Position numbers and translations under genes: made by a program
Notes under the pieces: generated by a model
Told to the model about the DNA's origin: nothing
The model's input: only the letters and a program-made list of their open reading frames with translations
Database searches by the model: none
Shown here: positions 28,794 through 37,076 of the stretch, in pieces
How positions within the stretch are numbered: the stretch's first letter is position 1
Layout: every line of letters starts with the position of its first letter
Origin: Spartobacteria bacterium
Lineage (GTDB): Bacteria > Verrucomicrobiota > Verrucomicrobiia > Chthoniobacterales > UBA6821
Length of the DNA: 64,000 nucleotides
NCBI GenBank assembly: GCA_947487385.1
Contig: CANKWU010000001.1
Location: 1-64,000 of the forward strand
Direction of reading: 5' to 3'

Positions 28794-29750
28794 TCAGATC
28801 ATGAAGTCGATATCATCGGCGTCGATCTGGACGGTTACAGAACCTGATCCTCCGTGCGCCTTGAGCCCTTTTTTGTTGAGACGACTTTGGATCTGTTCCC
28901 CCCGGATGAGGAGCGTGTCGGGTGGTACACTCTTCATCAGGAAGACATTTGCTCCGATCGTGCTTCGTGCGCCGATCGTCGTGTCTCCTCCTAGGATAAT
29001 GCCATTGGGATAGATTGTGACGTCGTCCTCGACATGGGGATGACGCTTTAGTCCCTTAACAATGGCTCCCTCTTCGTCCTTTTGGAAGCTGCGGGCACCA
29101 AGCGTTACTCCATGATAGAGTTTCACCCGATTTCCAATCACACAGGTCTCGCCAATGACAACTCCGGTACCATGGTCAATGAAAAAGTGGGAGCCAATCG
29201 CGGCACCGGGGTGGATGTCGATGCCGGTGCGGCTGTGGGCCCATTCGGTCATCATGCGGGGAAGCAAGGGGACATTCTCACGATGGAGCAGATGGGCGAC
29301 GCGCTGGATGGCGACCGCTTCCAGACCAGGATAAGCCAGAACGATCTCTTCGAGACTCCGTGCCGCTGGGTCACCGGCGTAGGCGGCCTCGACGTCTGTC
29401 TTGAGTAGGGCTCGGACACCAGGAATGTCTGCAAAAAAGCGCCCTGTGATGGCGCTCGCTTTTTTCCTGAGTTCATCGTCGGAGGTATTGGCCTCGCGTA
29501 GGCTGACGGTGATCGCCGAATCCAGTTGGTCTGCGATCTTGTTGATGATCTCCTGGGCGGCACTGGGCAACTGCTCTGAGGAGACGGCCTCGTCGGAGAA
29601 GAAGCCAGGAAAGAGCAGGTGCAGAAGGTCCTCGCTGAGCATGGCAACAGCGTTTTTCGAAGGAAGATTCGACCGGTCGACATGGTTGATTCCTCCGCTC
29701 TCGCGGTAGGAATCGAGGATCGGCTGGAGCAGGTGCTTCCGGGAGTTCAT
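28794..29750 (-). CDS. cysE: Serine O-acetyltransferase
   Basis: The product (318 aa) makes O-acetylserine from serine and acetyl-CoA, the carbon acceptor for sulfide in cysteine synthesis. The C-terminal half is a left-handed hexapeptide-repeat helix with the catalytic region GIDIHPGAAIGSHFFIDHGT, VIGETCVIG and VKLYHGVTLGA. The N-terminal helical domain is longer than in E. coli CysE, as in EpsC- or plant-like forms. Start chosen at 29750. The C-terminal tail usually inhibited by cysteine is replaced by an acidic end. No cysK or cysM lies in the window. Confidence 0.93.
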   Translation of the reverse strand: MNSRKHLLQPILDSYRESGGINHVDRSNLPSKNAVAMLSEDLLHLLFPGFFSDEAVSSEQLPSAAQEIINKIADQLDSAITVSLREANTSDDELRKKASAITGRFFADIPGVRALLKTDVEAAYAGDPAARSLEEIVLAYPGLEAVAIQRVAHLLHRENVPLLPRMMTEWAHSRTGIDIHPGAAIGSHFFIDHGTGVVIGETCVIGNRVKLYHGVTLGARSFQKDEEGAIVKGLKRHPHVEDDVTIYPNGIILGGDTTIGARSTIGANVFLMKSVPPDTLLIRGEQIQSRLNKKGLKAHGGSGSVTVQIDADDIDFMI

Positions 29751-29935
29751 CCCGTGCACTTTATCGGTTTCGGGTTGCCCGTGCCAGCAAAAGCCCCCTT
29801 TCGCACCAGTCGACGTATTCAAGCAAGACAAGGCGGACGTTTGACACCACTTATTGCTGTGGCTAAGAGGGATCATTCCAAAACGCCATTGAGGCCCCGT
29901 CTTTTCAACCCTTTATCTCATCCCTTCAAAATTTT

Positions 29936-30751
29936 ATGACAACTTCCAAAAATATACGAATGATGATCGCCGACGTAGACGGCACTCTGGTCACTCAGGA
30001 AAAAGTTCTCACGGAGCGAGCCATAGCAGCAGTTTACAAACTCCATGATGCCGGCATTCTCTTTGCTGTCACAAGCGGTCGTCCCCCTCGCGGGATGTCG
30101 ATGCTTATTGATCCCCTGAAGCTCACGACACCGATCTCGGGTTTCAACGGCGGGATTGTTGTGGATAGAGAGATGAATGTCATCGACCAGAAGGTTATCC
30201 AGCAAGATCTCGTGAAACCGATGTTCAAGCTCCTCAAGTCGATGTCGCTTGATGTCTGGGTTTATCAGGGAGCCAAATGGTATGTGGGTAACCGTAAGGC
30301 GCCCCATGTGGACCGTGAGGCTTGGACGGTGAAGTTCGAGCCACTGGTGGTGGATGATATCGAATCGATCACCGAGAACGTGGCGAAAATCGTCGGCGTG
30401 AGTGACGACCTAAGCTCTATTCAGGCTGCCACCGAGGCTGCCCATAAGGAATTCGGCTCGCATGTCTCCGCAGAACCCTCGCAGCCCTACTACCTCGATA
30501 TCACGCATCCCGAGGCCAACAAGGGCTCAACCGTCGAGTATCTCTCCGCCAAGTACAACATCCCTTCCTCCGACATCGCGACGATCGGTGACATGCCGAC
30601 CGATGTCCTTATGTTCGAACGCTCCGGCGTGGGTATTGCCATGGGCAACGCGAAGCCTGACGTTCAAAAGGCTGCACGCGATGTCACTCTCTCCAACGAG
30701 CAGGAGGGCTTTGCCGTGGCCGTTGAACGCTTTATTCTTGGATTGGGTTAG
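29936..30751 (+). CDS. HAD-superfamily Cof-type phosphatase
   Basis: The product (271 aa) is a cytoplasmic HAD hydrolase of the IIB cap group. Motif I is ADVDGTLV, motif II TSGRP, and motifs III and IV appear as NKGSTVEYLSAKYN and IGDMPTDVLMFERSG. These phosphatases act on sugar phosphates, flavin mononucleotide or other small phosphates. The substrate is not predictable. It is the only plus-strand gene in the sulfur region, divergent from cysE. Confidence 0.88.
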   Translation: MTTSKNIRMMIADVDGTLVTQEKVLTERAIAAVYKLHDAGILFAVTSGRPPRGMSMLIDPLKLTTPISGFNGGIVVDREMNVIDQKVIQQDLVKPMFKLLKSMSLDVWVYQGAKWYVGNRKAPHVDREAWTVKFEPLVVDDIESITENVAKIVGVSDDLSSIQAATEAAHKEFGSHVSAEPSQPYYLDITHPEANKGSTVEYLSAKYNIPSSDIATIGDMPTDVLMFERSGVGIAMGNAKPDVQKAARDVTLSNEQEGFAVAVERFILGLG

Positions 30752-30808
30752 AAGAGCGGCCAAACCAACTATCCCTAGCAATTCTTTAAGGGGCGTTTTG
30801 GCTCTCTC

Positions 30809-31342
30809 TTATCGGTTCCAAGGTGCGCGTGCCAGAAGAAGCCCCATGCCGCACCAATCTGAGATTCCCGCAAAGATGAGTCCTGCCCCGACAAAGGCGG
30901 GAAGAGCAAGGAAAACGGTGTTCACAAAAACTCCGAGGAGGACTCCGATCAGAACTAGGCTGCCGGCACCAATGCGGACCTGCCGCTCGATGCTGATGGA
31001 ACTTCTCTTTCCTTTCTCGACAGGCAGTCCTGCAGCCACCCATGCCTGCGTTCCGCCCTCGATGACATGGACTTCGTCAAAGCCAGCAGCCAGCAAATGA
31101 CCCGCCGCAAGGGTCGCGCGCCCACCCTTTTCACAGAGGAGGCAAACGGGCTCATTCTTGGAGAGAGCATAATCGCCCTGGAGGGAAGCACTCTGAATGA
31201 TATCGAGCGGGATGTTCCTCGCGCCACTTGCGTGGAGTGATCCAAACTCTGCGGGTGTTCGTACATCGATCAGTCTGACTGAACGATTGGATTCCAGCAG
31301 GGAGCTGGCTTGTGTCGGAGAGATGGAGGCTACCTGACTCAT
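30809..31342 (-). CDS. Rhodanese with C-terminal membrane domain (YgaP-like)
   Basis: The product (177 aa) has an N-terminal rhodanese domain with the active-site loop LLCEKGGRATLAAG, where Cys carries the persulfide. About residues 120-165 form two hydrophobic segments (LVLIGVLLGVFVNTVFLALP and FVGAGLIFAGISDWCG) matching DUF2892. The same architecture is found in E. coli YgaP, an inner-membrane sulfurtransferase. In this neighbourhood it may handle sulfane sulfur, for example cyanide or thiosulfate detoxification. Confidence 0.88.
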   Translation of the reverse strand: MSQVASISPTQASSLLESNRSVRLIDVRTPAEFGSLHASGARNIPLDIIQSASLQGDYALSKNEPVCLLCEKGGRATLAAGHLLAAGFDEVHVIEGGTQAWVAAGLPVEKGKRSSISIERQVRIGAGSLVLIGVLLGVFVNTVFLALPAFVGAGLIFAGISDWCGMGLLLARAPWNR

Positions 31343-31560
31343 GTTTTGTTTCTTACGAGAGCATGAAGGGAGGTGGCAAGGGTATCTACATCATTCTGGG
31401 AATTGTAAGAGGCAAGGAGGGTTGTGCTGAGCTCTCCAGCAAGGATTTGTTACGGCAGATTTTCAGATTCAAGAATGCCTTGATCAGTTAGTAGGCACCC
31501 AACTCTTAGTTATGGGTGGTGGTTAGCGGTTTTCTAAAAAGTGTTCCTCTAAGTTTTCTC

Positions 31561-33375
31561 CTAGAAGAACCACTTGCTGCTGACGCCCATCACAACGGAG
31601 TTGGCTACACTAGAATTTCCAGCAGGGTTAATAATGTACTCCACAAAGGGTTTGAGATTCGCCCACTTGGTCAGTTGGATGTCGTAGCAGGCCTCGATGA
31701 TCTGGGTGGAGGTGAAGTAAGGCTGGTAGGCGTAGTAGGATGACTGGGTGGTTGAATTTCCAGTTCCTAATTGCCGAGGGGAAGCCATGGTGGGCCCATT
31801 TGGGACAATAGCATTTTTCGCGCTGCCATAGTTATTCACCAAGGCCTCGTTCTGTGACTTGATGTACTGATTGTATTGGGGGCTGTAGATGGCGCTTCCC
31901 AAGCAAATGCCGAGCATGTCGTTGTCCCTAGTGGGTATAAGGCCTTTGTAAACCAGTCCCACTTGGAAGTAGTAAGGCACTTGGCAACCATTTGGCGGGG
32001 TGTAGGTGAACTCGCTGAAGGTGTAGAGACCCTGCTTGGAAATCTTGCCATGCATGGAGACTTGGTCCTCTTGGTAATTATTACCCTTTTCCGCATAGAG
32101 TTGCTGATCGGCTTGGAGATAGAGGCCCCAAATCACAGGGCTGACTTGTGTAGGGACTGGTCGTCTGGCGCCGTATCTATCGGTAGTAAATGCCACCGGA
32201 GTGAATTGGGAATTGTTATTTCCCCAGACGTAGCTGCCGATCACATACTTCCCCTCGAGTCGGTCTTTTCCCAACTTCGGCTCCCAGGCAATTTCGTTCA
32301 CGTTGAAGAGTCCGTTCTGGGAGTACTGGCCCCCGTTGCCCACATCTGCGCCGGTAACCCCTATGTTCTGGGTCTTTGGGTTGAACTGTGGGGATCCTGC
32401 CATGCCTCCGAAGCCATGGTTGTTGGCGGTGCTCGGTACCCATCCGAGATTTTGGGTGCGAGTTGTTTGTTGGCCCTTTCCGTTGACCACAGGGACAACT
32501 TGGCCGGAAGATCGGAACTGTCCCAAGTAGCTGCTGGGTACGGAGGAGTAGGGGTAGACGCTTGTTGCGGAGAACTGCGTGGGATTTGGCCCGCCCATGT
32601 TGGAGTTCGCCCAATAGAGGCCGATTTGAATGGAGGTGTCTCGACGCGGATTCACTCTCAGGGTTGCACCCCAAGCTCCGAAAGTATTACCCCACGGGAC
32701 CGGACTCGTTCTGTACGCATAGGAGGAGGTCTTGGAGGGGTTCGTGACCACGATGCCGGGGCCCGCATTTGCACCGATGCCCTTGCTGGTGCTGATGGCT
32801 TGATTCTCGAAGATCTTGGAGAGTGGTTGCTGCAGGAACTGCTCGTAAGGGTTCTCCCATCCGAAGTTGAACATCAGGCCCTTGTTCTTGGAGTCGAACT
32901 GAATCATTTGAGCTAGATTCCACAGGTCTGCACCATTGGGCATATTGCTCGGAGCGATGAAGTTCGGTGTACCGGCCGCCCAACGTGGATTACCGCCGGC
33001 TCGGTAACGCCAGTAGGAGATCATGCTCCAGCCGTTTAAAGCGTGGAAAATCTTATCCAGTTCAAGAGTTCCCTTGAGCTTCATGTCGAAGCACCAATTG
33101 CTTTTTGGTTGGTTGGGAAGGCCACCGGCAACTTGGCCGAAGTATGCCTCCTTCATGTCACCCTTGACGCTGAAACCGTAAGTTTTCATGGGGGCTTCAA
33201 GGCCAAACCATTTGTCTGTAGCTCCGTTGTTCTGGGTGTACCAGTCGGTCAGGAAGTTTTTGAATGTCATCTGATCAGAAGAAAAAGCGACCTGAATAGT
33301 CGTTATAAACACGAAAAAAATGGCTGACTGCGTGCTAAGGGAACCAAAGATTCTTTTTGAAGGTTTTAGTTTCAT
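31561..33375 (-). CDS. OprB-type porin
   Basis: The product (604 aa) is a beta-barrel porin clearly related to the one at 8324-10249: GWENPYEQFLQQPLSKIFEN, SKGIGANAGPG, NEIAWEPKLGKDRLEGKYVI and DNDMLGICLGSA recur there with small changes. A signal peptide occupies about residues 1-29. Unlike the first copy it lacks a Pro-rich linker. The C-terminus ends in Trp-Phe-Phe as expected for a barrel. It lies between the rhodanese and cysN genes in the sulfur region, so it could admit sulfonates or sulfate esters, though the family is named for sugars. Confidence 0.83.
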   Translation of the reverse strand: MKLKPSKRIFGSLSTQSAIFFVFITTIQVAFSSDQMTFKNFLTDWYTQNNGATDKWFGLEAPMKTYGFSVKGDMKEAYFGQVAGGLPNQPKSNWCFDMKLKGTLELDKIFHALNGWSMISYWRYRAGGNPRWAAGTPNFIAPSNMPNGADLWNLAQMIQFDSKNKGLMFNFGWENPYEQFLQQPLSKIFENQAISTSKGIGANAGPGIVVTNPSKTSSYAYRTSPVPWGNTFGAWGATLRVNPRRDTSIQIGLYWANSNMGGPNPTQFSATSVYPYSSVPSSYLGQFRSSGQVVPVVNGKGQQTTRTQNLGWVPSTANNHGFGGMAGSPQFNPKTQNIGVTGADVGNGGQYSQNGLFNVNEIAWEPKLGKDRLEGKYVIGSYVWGNNNSQFTPVAFTTDRYGARRPVPTQVSPVIWGLYLQADQQLYAEKGNNYQEDQVSMHGKISKQGLYTFSEFTYTPPNGCQVPYYFQVGLVYKGLIPTRDNDMLGICLGSAIYSPQYNQYIKSQNEALVNNYGSAKNAIVPNGPTMASPRQLGTGNSTTQSSYYAYQPYFTSTQIIEACYDIQLTKWANLKPFVEYIINPAGNSSVANSVVMGVSSKWFF

Positions 33376-33484
33376 TGGTTCGGAGTTTTTTGGTTATTCA
33401 AATTAGAAGGATTGGATTTATAACACGATCACTATGGTCGTCAATAAATTTTATAAAAAACCTGAACTAGCTGAGCAAAATCAA

Positions 33485-34801
33485 TTAAATCGCGAAGTCG
33501 CAGTATTCCGGACGGGCCACCTCGGTGGGAGGCAAGAGCATTCCTGCGGCTACTGTCGCGTTGGTTCCGGGTTCGATGAGGATGAAGGATCCAGTAAGTC
33601 GGTTTCTCGCGTAGCCGTCGTAGATCAGCGGTTTGGCGGTCTTGAGTCGGATCTCGCCGAGGTCGTTCATGGCGAGTTCTGTGATGCCATCCTGCTTCTC
33701 AAGAGTGGAGATATTGATCCGGTGCTCAATAGCCGTCACTGAGGCCTTTACCGTCTGGTTTGTGTGTTTGATCAGGTACTGCTTGCCGGGTGTAAGTGGG
33801 CGTGGATTCATCCAGCAGATCTTGGCATGGAGATCCGAGGAAGATCCGGGCAGATCCTCAGCATCGACGATCACATCGCCGCGGCTGATATCGAGATCAT
33901 GCTCGAGCACCAAAGTCACGGATTGCGGGCTGAAGGCCTCCTCTTGCAGGCCATCCAGGGTCCAGATCTGCTCAATGATGGAGCTGAAGCCGCTAGGCAG
34001 GATCATCACCTTCTGGCCGACCCGAACGATACCTCCTGCTATCTGACCACTCAGGCCGCGGAAATCATGCAGGGTATGATCTGTGGGATTATTCGGGCGG
34101 TTCACCCACTGCACGGGGAAACGGAAGTTGGAGAGGTTCCAGTCACTGGCAATGTGCACGGTCTCGAGATGACCAAGGAGCGTCGGTCCTGGATACCATG
34201 GGGTGTGAGCAGAAAGGGTGACGATATTGTCCCCCTGCAAAGCACTCACCGGGATGAACTTCACATCCTTGATGTCGAGACGCGGAAGAAACTCCTCGAA
34301 CTGATCCTTGATCTCAAGAAAGCGTTCCTCGCTCCAGTCGACCAGGTCCATCTTGTTGATGGCGACGACGAGATGGGGGATGCGTAAAAGGGAAGCAATG
34401 ATCGCATGGCGACGGCTCTGCTCGATGACGCCCTGACGTGCGTCGACCAGGATGATCGAGAGGTTTGCTGTTGAGGCACCGGTGACCATGTTGCGCGTGT
34501 ACTGCACATGACCCGGGGTATCGGCGATGATGAACTTGCGGTGCGGAGTTGCAAAGTAGCGGTAGGCGACATCGATCGTAATTCCTTGCTCACGCTCGGC
34601 GCGCAGACCATCGGTGAGGTTGGCGAGGTTGATTTGTCCTCCGCCGGTGATGTCGGCGGAGCGCTCGAGGGCCTCGATCTGGTCCTCCATGAGGGACTTG
34701 GAGTCGTAGAGAAGTCGACCGATGAGGGTCGACTTACCATCGTCAACAGATCCGCAGGTGTTGAAGCGGAGAAGGTCTACTGGATGAGAGTTGGAAGACA
34801 T
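33485..34801 (-). CDS. cysN: Sulfate adenylyltransferase subunit 1 (GTPase)
   Basis: The product (438 aa) is the GTPase that drives ATP sulfurylase. It has an EF-Tu-like G domain with GSVDDGKSTLIGRLLYD (P-loop), DTPGHVQYTRNM (G3) and NKMDLVDW (G4), then beta-barrel domains. The length equals CysN without a fused APS kinase (CysC), and no separate cysC is visible. It follows cysD in the usual order cysD-cysN with a gap that can form a long hairpin. Confidence 0.96.
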   Translation of the reverse strand: MSSNSHPVDLLRFNTCGSVDDGKSTLIGRLLYDSKSLMEDQIEALERSADITGGGQINLANLTDGLRAEREQGITIDVAYRYFATPHRKFIIADTPGHVQYTRNMVTGASTANLSIILVDARQGVIEQSRRHAIIASLLRIPHLVVAINKMDLVDWSEERFLEIKDQFEEFLPRLDIKDVKFIPVSALQGDNIVTLSAHTPWYPGPTLLGHLETVHIASDWNLSNFRFPVQWVNRPNNPTDHTLHDFRGLSGQIAGGIVRVGQKVMILPSGFSSIIEQIWTLDGLQEEAFSPQSVTLVLEHDLDISRGDVIVDAEDLPGSSSDLHAKICWMNPRPLTPGKQYLIKHTNQTVKASVTAIEHRINISTLEKQDGITELAMNDLGEIRLKTAKPLIYDGYARNRLTGSFILIEPGTNATVAAGMLLPPTEVARPEYCDFAI

Positions 34802-34920
34802 GTGGGAAGAGTTAAATGGTTAGAGAGTTGAAGCGTTGGAGAGTGAAAAAAAGCGTGAGTATCGTGAGTATGTTGATCGGTCTTCGCTCTAACTTTTTAA
34901 CTCATCACTTTTTTAACTTC
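34802..34920 (-). promoter_or_regulatory. cysD-cysN intercistronic region with long inverted repeat
   Basis: On the plus strand GAGTTAAATGGTTAGAG (34809-34825) is complementary at 15 of 17 positions to CTCTAACTTTTTAACTC (34887-34903). In the cysDN message the purine tract follows the cysD stop and the pyrimidine tract precedes the cysN start, so the hairpin would enclose the initiation leader. No Shine-Dalgarno sequence is present. Confidence 0.6.
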
Positions 34921-35823
34921 TTAGAAATATCCCGCTTTCTTGCGGTCCTCCATGGCCGCCTCCGAGACGCGGTCATCGGCGCGGGATCCACGCTCAGTGA
35001 CACGTGCTGCAGCAATCTCGTCGATGATGTCATCGCAGGTGGCGGCGGGAGACTCCACGCAGCCGGTGCTGATGATGTCACCGATGGTGCGGACACGGAC
35101 GACTATCTCCTTCACTTCCTCGTTCGCCTTGGCTGGCATGAGTTCGGTGTCCGGGACCCATTGGCCACCTCGGCGTACGCAGCGGCGCTTGTGACTGAAG
35201 TAGATGGAGGGGACCTCTAGTTTCTCACGCTTGATGTATTCCCAGACGTCCATCTCGGTCCAGTTGGAGAGAGGGAACACGCGCATGTTCTCACCCGGAT
35301 TCAGGCGACCATTGTAGAGGTTCCAGATCTCGGGTCGCTGGTTCTTGGGATCCCATTGGCCGAAGCTGTCGCGGAAGCTGAAGAAGCGCTCCTTCGCGCG
35401 GGCTTTTTCCTCGTCGCGGCGGGCACCGCCGATGCAGCAATCGAAGCGGAACTCCTCGATCGCCCCCAAGAGAACGGGAATCTGGAGCTGGTTGCGGCTG
35501 ATCTGTCCGGGTGCCTGGACTGCGATTCCCTTTTCCAGGGCCTCGTCCACGGTACGAACGATCAGTTTTGCATGCAGTTCCTTGGCCCGCCGGTCCCGGA
35601 ATTCCAGGAGCTCGGGGAACTCGTGCCCGGTTGCAACGTTCAGGAATGGCATCGGAATATCTGAGGGCCGGAAGGCCTTCTCGGCAAGGCGAAGCAGGCA
35701 GATGGAGTCCTTGCCTCCCGAGAAGAGGATGGCAGGGCGTTCAAACTCTGCTGCAACCTCGCGCATGATATGGATCGCCTCGGTTTCAAGATAATCCAGA
35801 TGGTCCAGGTGATACGATTTCAT
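34921..35823 (-). CDS. cysD: Sulfate adenylyltransferase subunit 2
   Basis: The product (300 aa) adenylates sulfate to APS together with CysN. The PP-loop signature is FSGGKDSICLLRLAEKAF, and later conserved segments include DCCIGGARRDEEKARAKERF and RVFPLSNWTEMDVWEYIKRE. Length is standard. The start at 35823 (MKSYHLDHLDYLETEAIHI) is family-like; upstream codons would translate a repeat leader with CACTCTTCACCCC, without a Shine-Dalgarno sequence. Confidence 0.97.
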   Translation of the reverse strand: MKSYHLDHLDYLETEAIHIMREVAAEFERPAILFSGGKDSICLLRLAEKAFRPSDIPMPFLNVATGHEFPELLEFRDRRAKELHAKLIVRTVDEALEKGIAVQAPGQISRNQLQIPVLLGAIEEFRFDCCIGGARRDEEKARAKERFFSFRDSFGQWDPKNQRPEIWNLYNGRLNPGENMRVFPLSNWTEMDVWEYIKREKLEVPSIYFSHKRRCVRRGGQWVPDTELMPAKANEEVKEIVVRVRTIGDIISTGCVESPAATCDDIIDEIAAARVTERGSRADDRVSEAAMEDRKKAGYF

Positions 35824-35866
35824 GAGGAAAGGGGTGAAGAGTGGAATAGTTGAAGGGGTGAAGAGT

Positions 35867-36331
35867 TTAAGAGGCGTATGCTTCGAGATCCGAGGGAGAC
35901 TCTTGAACTCGGGATGAGCTTTCAATGCGACTGCGGAGATATCGTATGTAACCGTTAAGAATCCGGTGAACATTCCATGATTGTTCTCTCATGATATTGA
36001 TTTGCTCTCTTGGAAGATAGTTTTCGTCCTCACAGACGTTCAGATCATCAATCAGTTCCTCAAGTGAGCCTCGTGAGTTGAGCATGAACTTTATCTGATC
36101 AAGGAAATGGTACCGCCCGTGGCCCTCGGCAATATTGTTGGTTAGAGAGACAGATGCTCTTCTCATTTGTGATGCCAACCCAAATTTCTCTGTTTCTGGC
36201 AGAGTCTTCACTGCTTGGTAGATGGACTTACGGAAGTTTCTTGCCGCCTGGTAGGTCTCAAGATCTTCAAACGTCCTGTAAGGAGTGTGCGAGTCCGATT
36301 CTGCAGGAATCCTGGGTGCTGTCTCAAACAT
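35867..36331 (-). CDS. Four-helix-bundle protein (S23/23S-rRNA intervening-sequence type)
   Basis: The product (154 aa) belongs to the small four-helix-bundle family: FEDLETYQAARNFRKSIYQA, then ASQMRRASVSLTNNIAEGHG, and ELIDDLNVCEDENYL. Members occur inside 23S rRNA intervening sequences and as free genes; their function is unknown. Here it stands between cysH and cysD in a run of cys genes. The gene is flanked on one side by a purine tract (35824-35873) and on the other by its complement-like pyrimidine tract (36332-36372), giving terminal inverted repeats. It may be an inserted unit. Confidence 0.88.
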   Translation of the reverse strand: MFETAPRIPAESDSHTPYRTFEDLETYQAARNFRKSIYQAVKTLPETEKFGLASQMRRASVSLTNNIAEGHGRYHFLDQIKFMLNSRGSLEELIDDLNVCEDENYLPREQINIMREQSWNVHRILNGYIRYLRSRIESSSRVQESPSDLEAYAS

Positions 36332-36353
36332 TACTCTTTAACCCTTCAGCTTT

Positions 36354-37076
36354 TTAACTCTTCAACTTCTCCGCTCCCCACCCTGCATGGAGTCCGCACT
36401 CGCGCTTCTCATCGGCCTTCGCGGGATCGAAGTAGTCCCACTCGTTGGGAAGTTTGTGCTCGGCGAGATAAGTTTCCATCTCTTCATCGGAGAAATAAAA
36501 GACGGGACTGATTTTGAGGGAACCGAAGTTGGCGTCGGCCGAGACGATATCGAGCTCTGCACGGTTCAGGTTCTGAACCTTGCGGAGAGCGGTGATCCAG
36601 ATGGTCGGTGCCAGTTCTTTCATGCCTCTCTGGAAGGGTTCGAGCTTCATCAGGGCACTGAATTTTTTGAGTCCCTCCTCATCCTCTGGAGTCGGGATGG
36701 GCCCATCGATCGCATCGCGGTGTGCAGGTGTGATCTTGGGGAGATAGGCCTTGAGATTGAGGGCAAGAAGGTTTTTTAACTCTTCCGCATGCTTGTAGGT
36801 GGCCGGACGGTTGTAGCCGTGATCAACCCACAGAACCGGAATGTCGGCCTGAGCCTGCGTTGCCAGATGAAGGACAACCGCCTCGTAGGGACGGAAATTC
36901 GTTGAGATGATGGCCTTGGTATCGGATTCTTTGGCGCGGGCGATGGCCCACTGGGTGATCTCCAGGGGGCTCTTGCCTCGGAGTTCCTCATTCCAGATGG
37001 CGATCTGTGCTGGCGTAGCTTGCGTTGACACTTGGCAATCAGGCTGCCTGGGTTCCGACGCTGTGGAAGGTGGCAT
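36354..37076 (-). CDS. cysH: Phosphoadenylyl-sulfate (PAPS)-type reductase
   Basis: The product (240 aa from 37076) reduces activated sulfate to sulfite using thioredoxin. It ends with KRECGLHAGW, the ECGLH motif with the catalytic Cys. The Cys-Cys pairs that hold a 4Fe-4S cluster in APS reductases are missing, so it should use PAPS. The PP-loop-like region is IISTNFRPYEAVVLHLA. The start at 37076 overlaps the end of cysI by 38 bases, indicating coupling; an in-frame ATG at 37142 lies deeper in cysI. An APS kinase needed to supply PAPS is not seen in the window. Confidence 0.9.
   Translation of the reverse strand: MPPSTASEPRQPDCQVSTQATPAQIAIWNEELRGKSPLEITQWAIARAKESDTKAIISTNFRPYEAVVLHLATQAQADIPVLWVDHGYNRPATYKHAEELKNLLALNLKAYLPKITPAHRDAIDGPIPTPEDEEGLKKFSALMKLEPFQRGMKELAPTIWITALRKVQNLNRAELDIVSADANFGSLKISPVFYFSDEEMETYLAEHKLPNEWDYFDPAKADEKRECGLHAGWGAEKLKS

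Noticed and set aside
31876-32916. Plus-strand frame opposite the second porin
   Set aside because: The porin is well supported on the other strand; the antisense translation is not protein-like.
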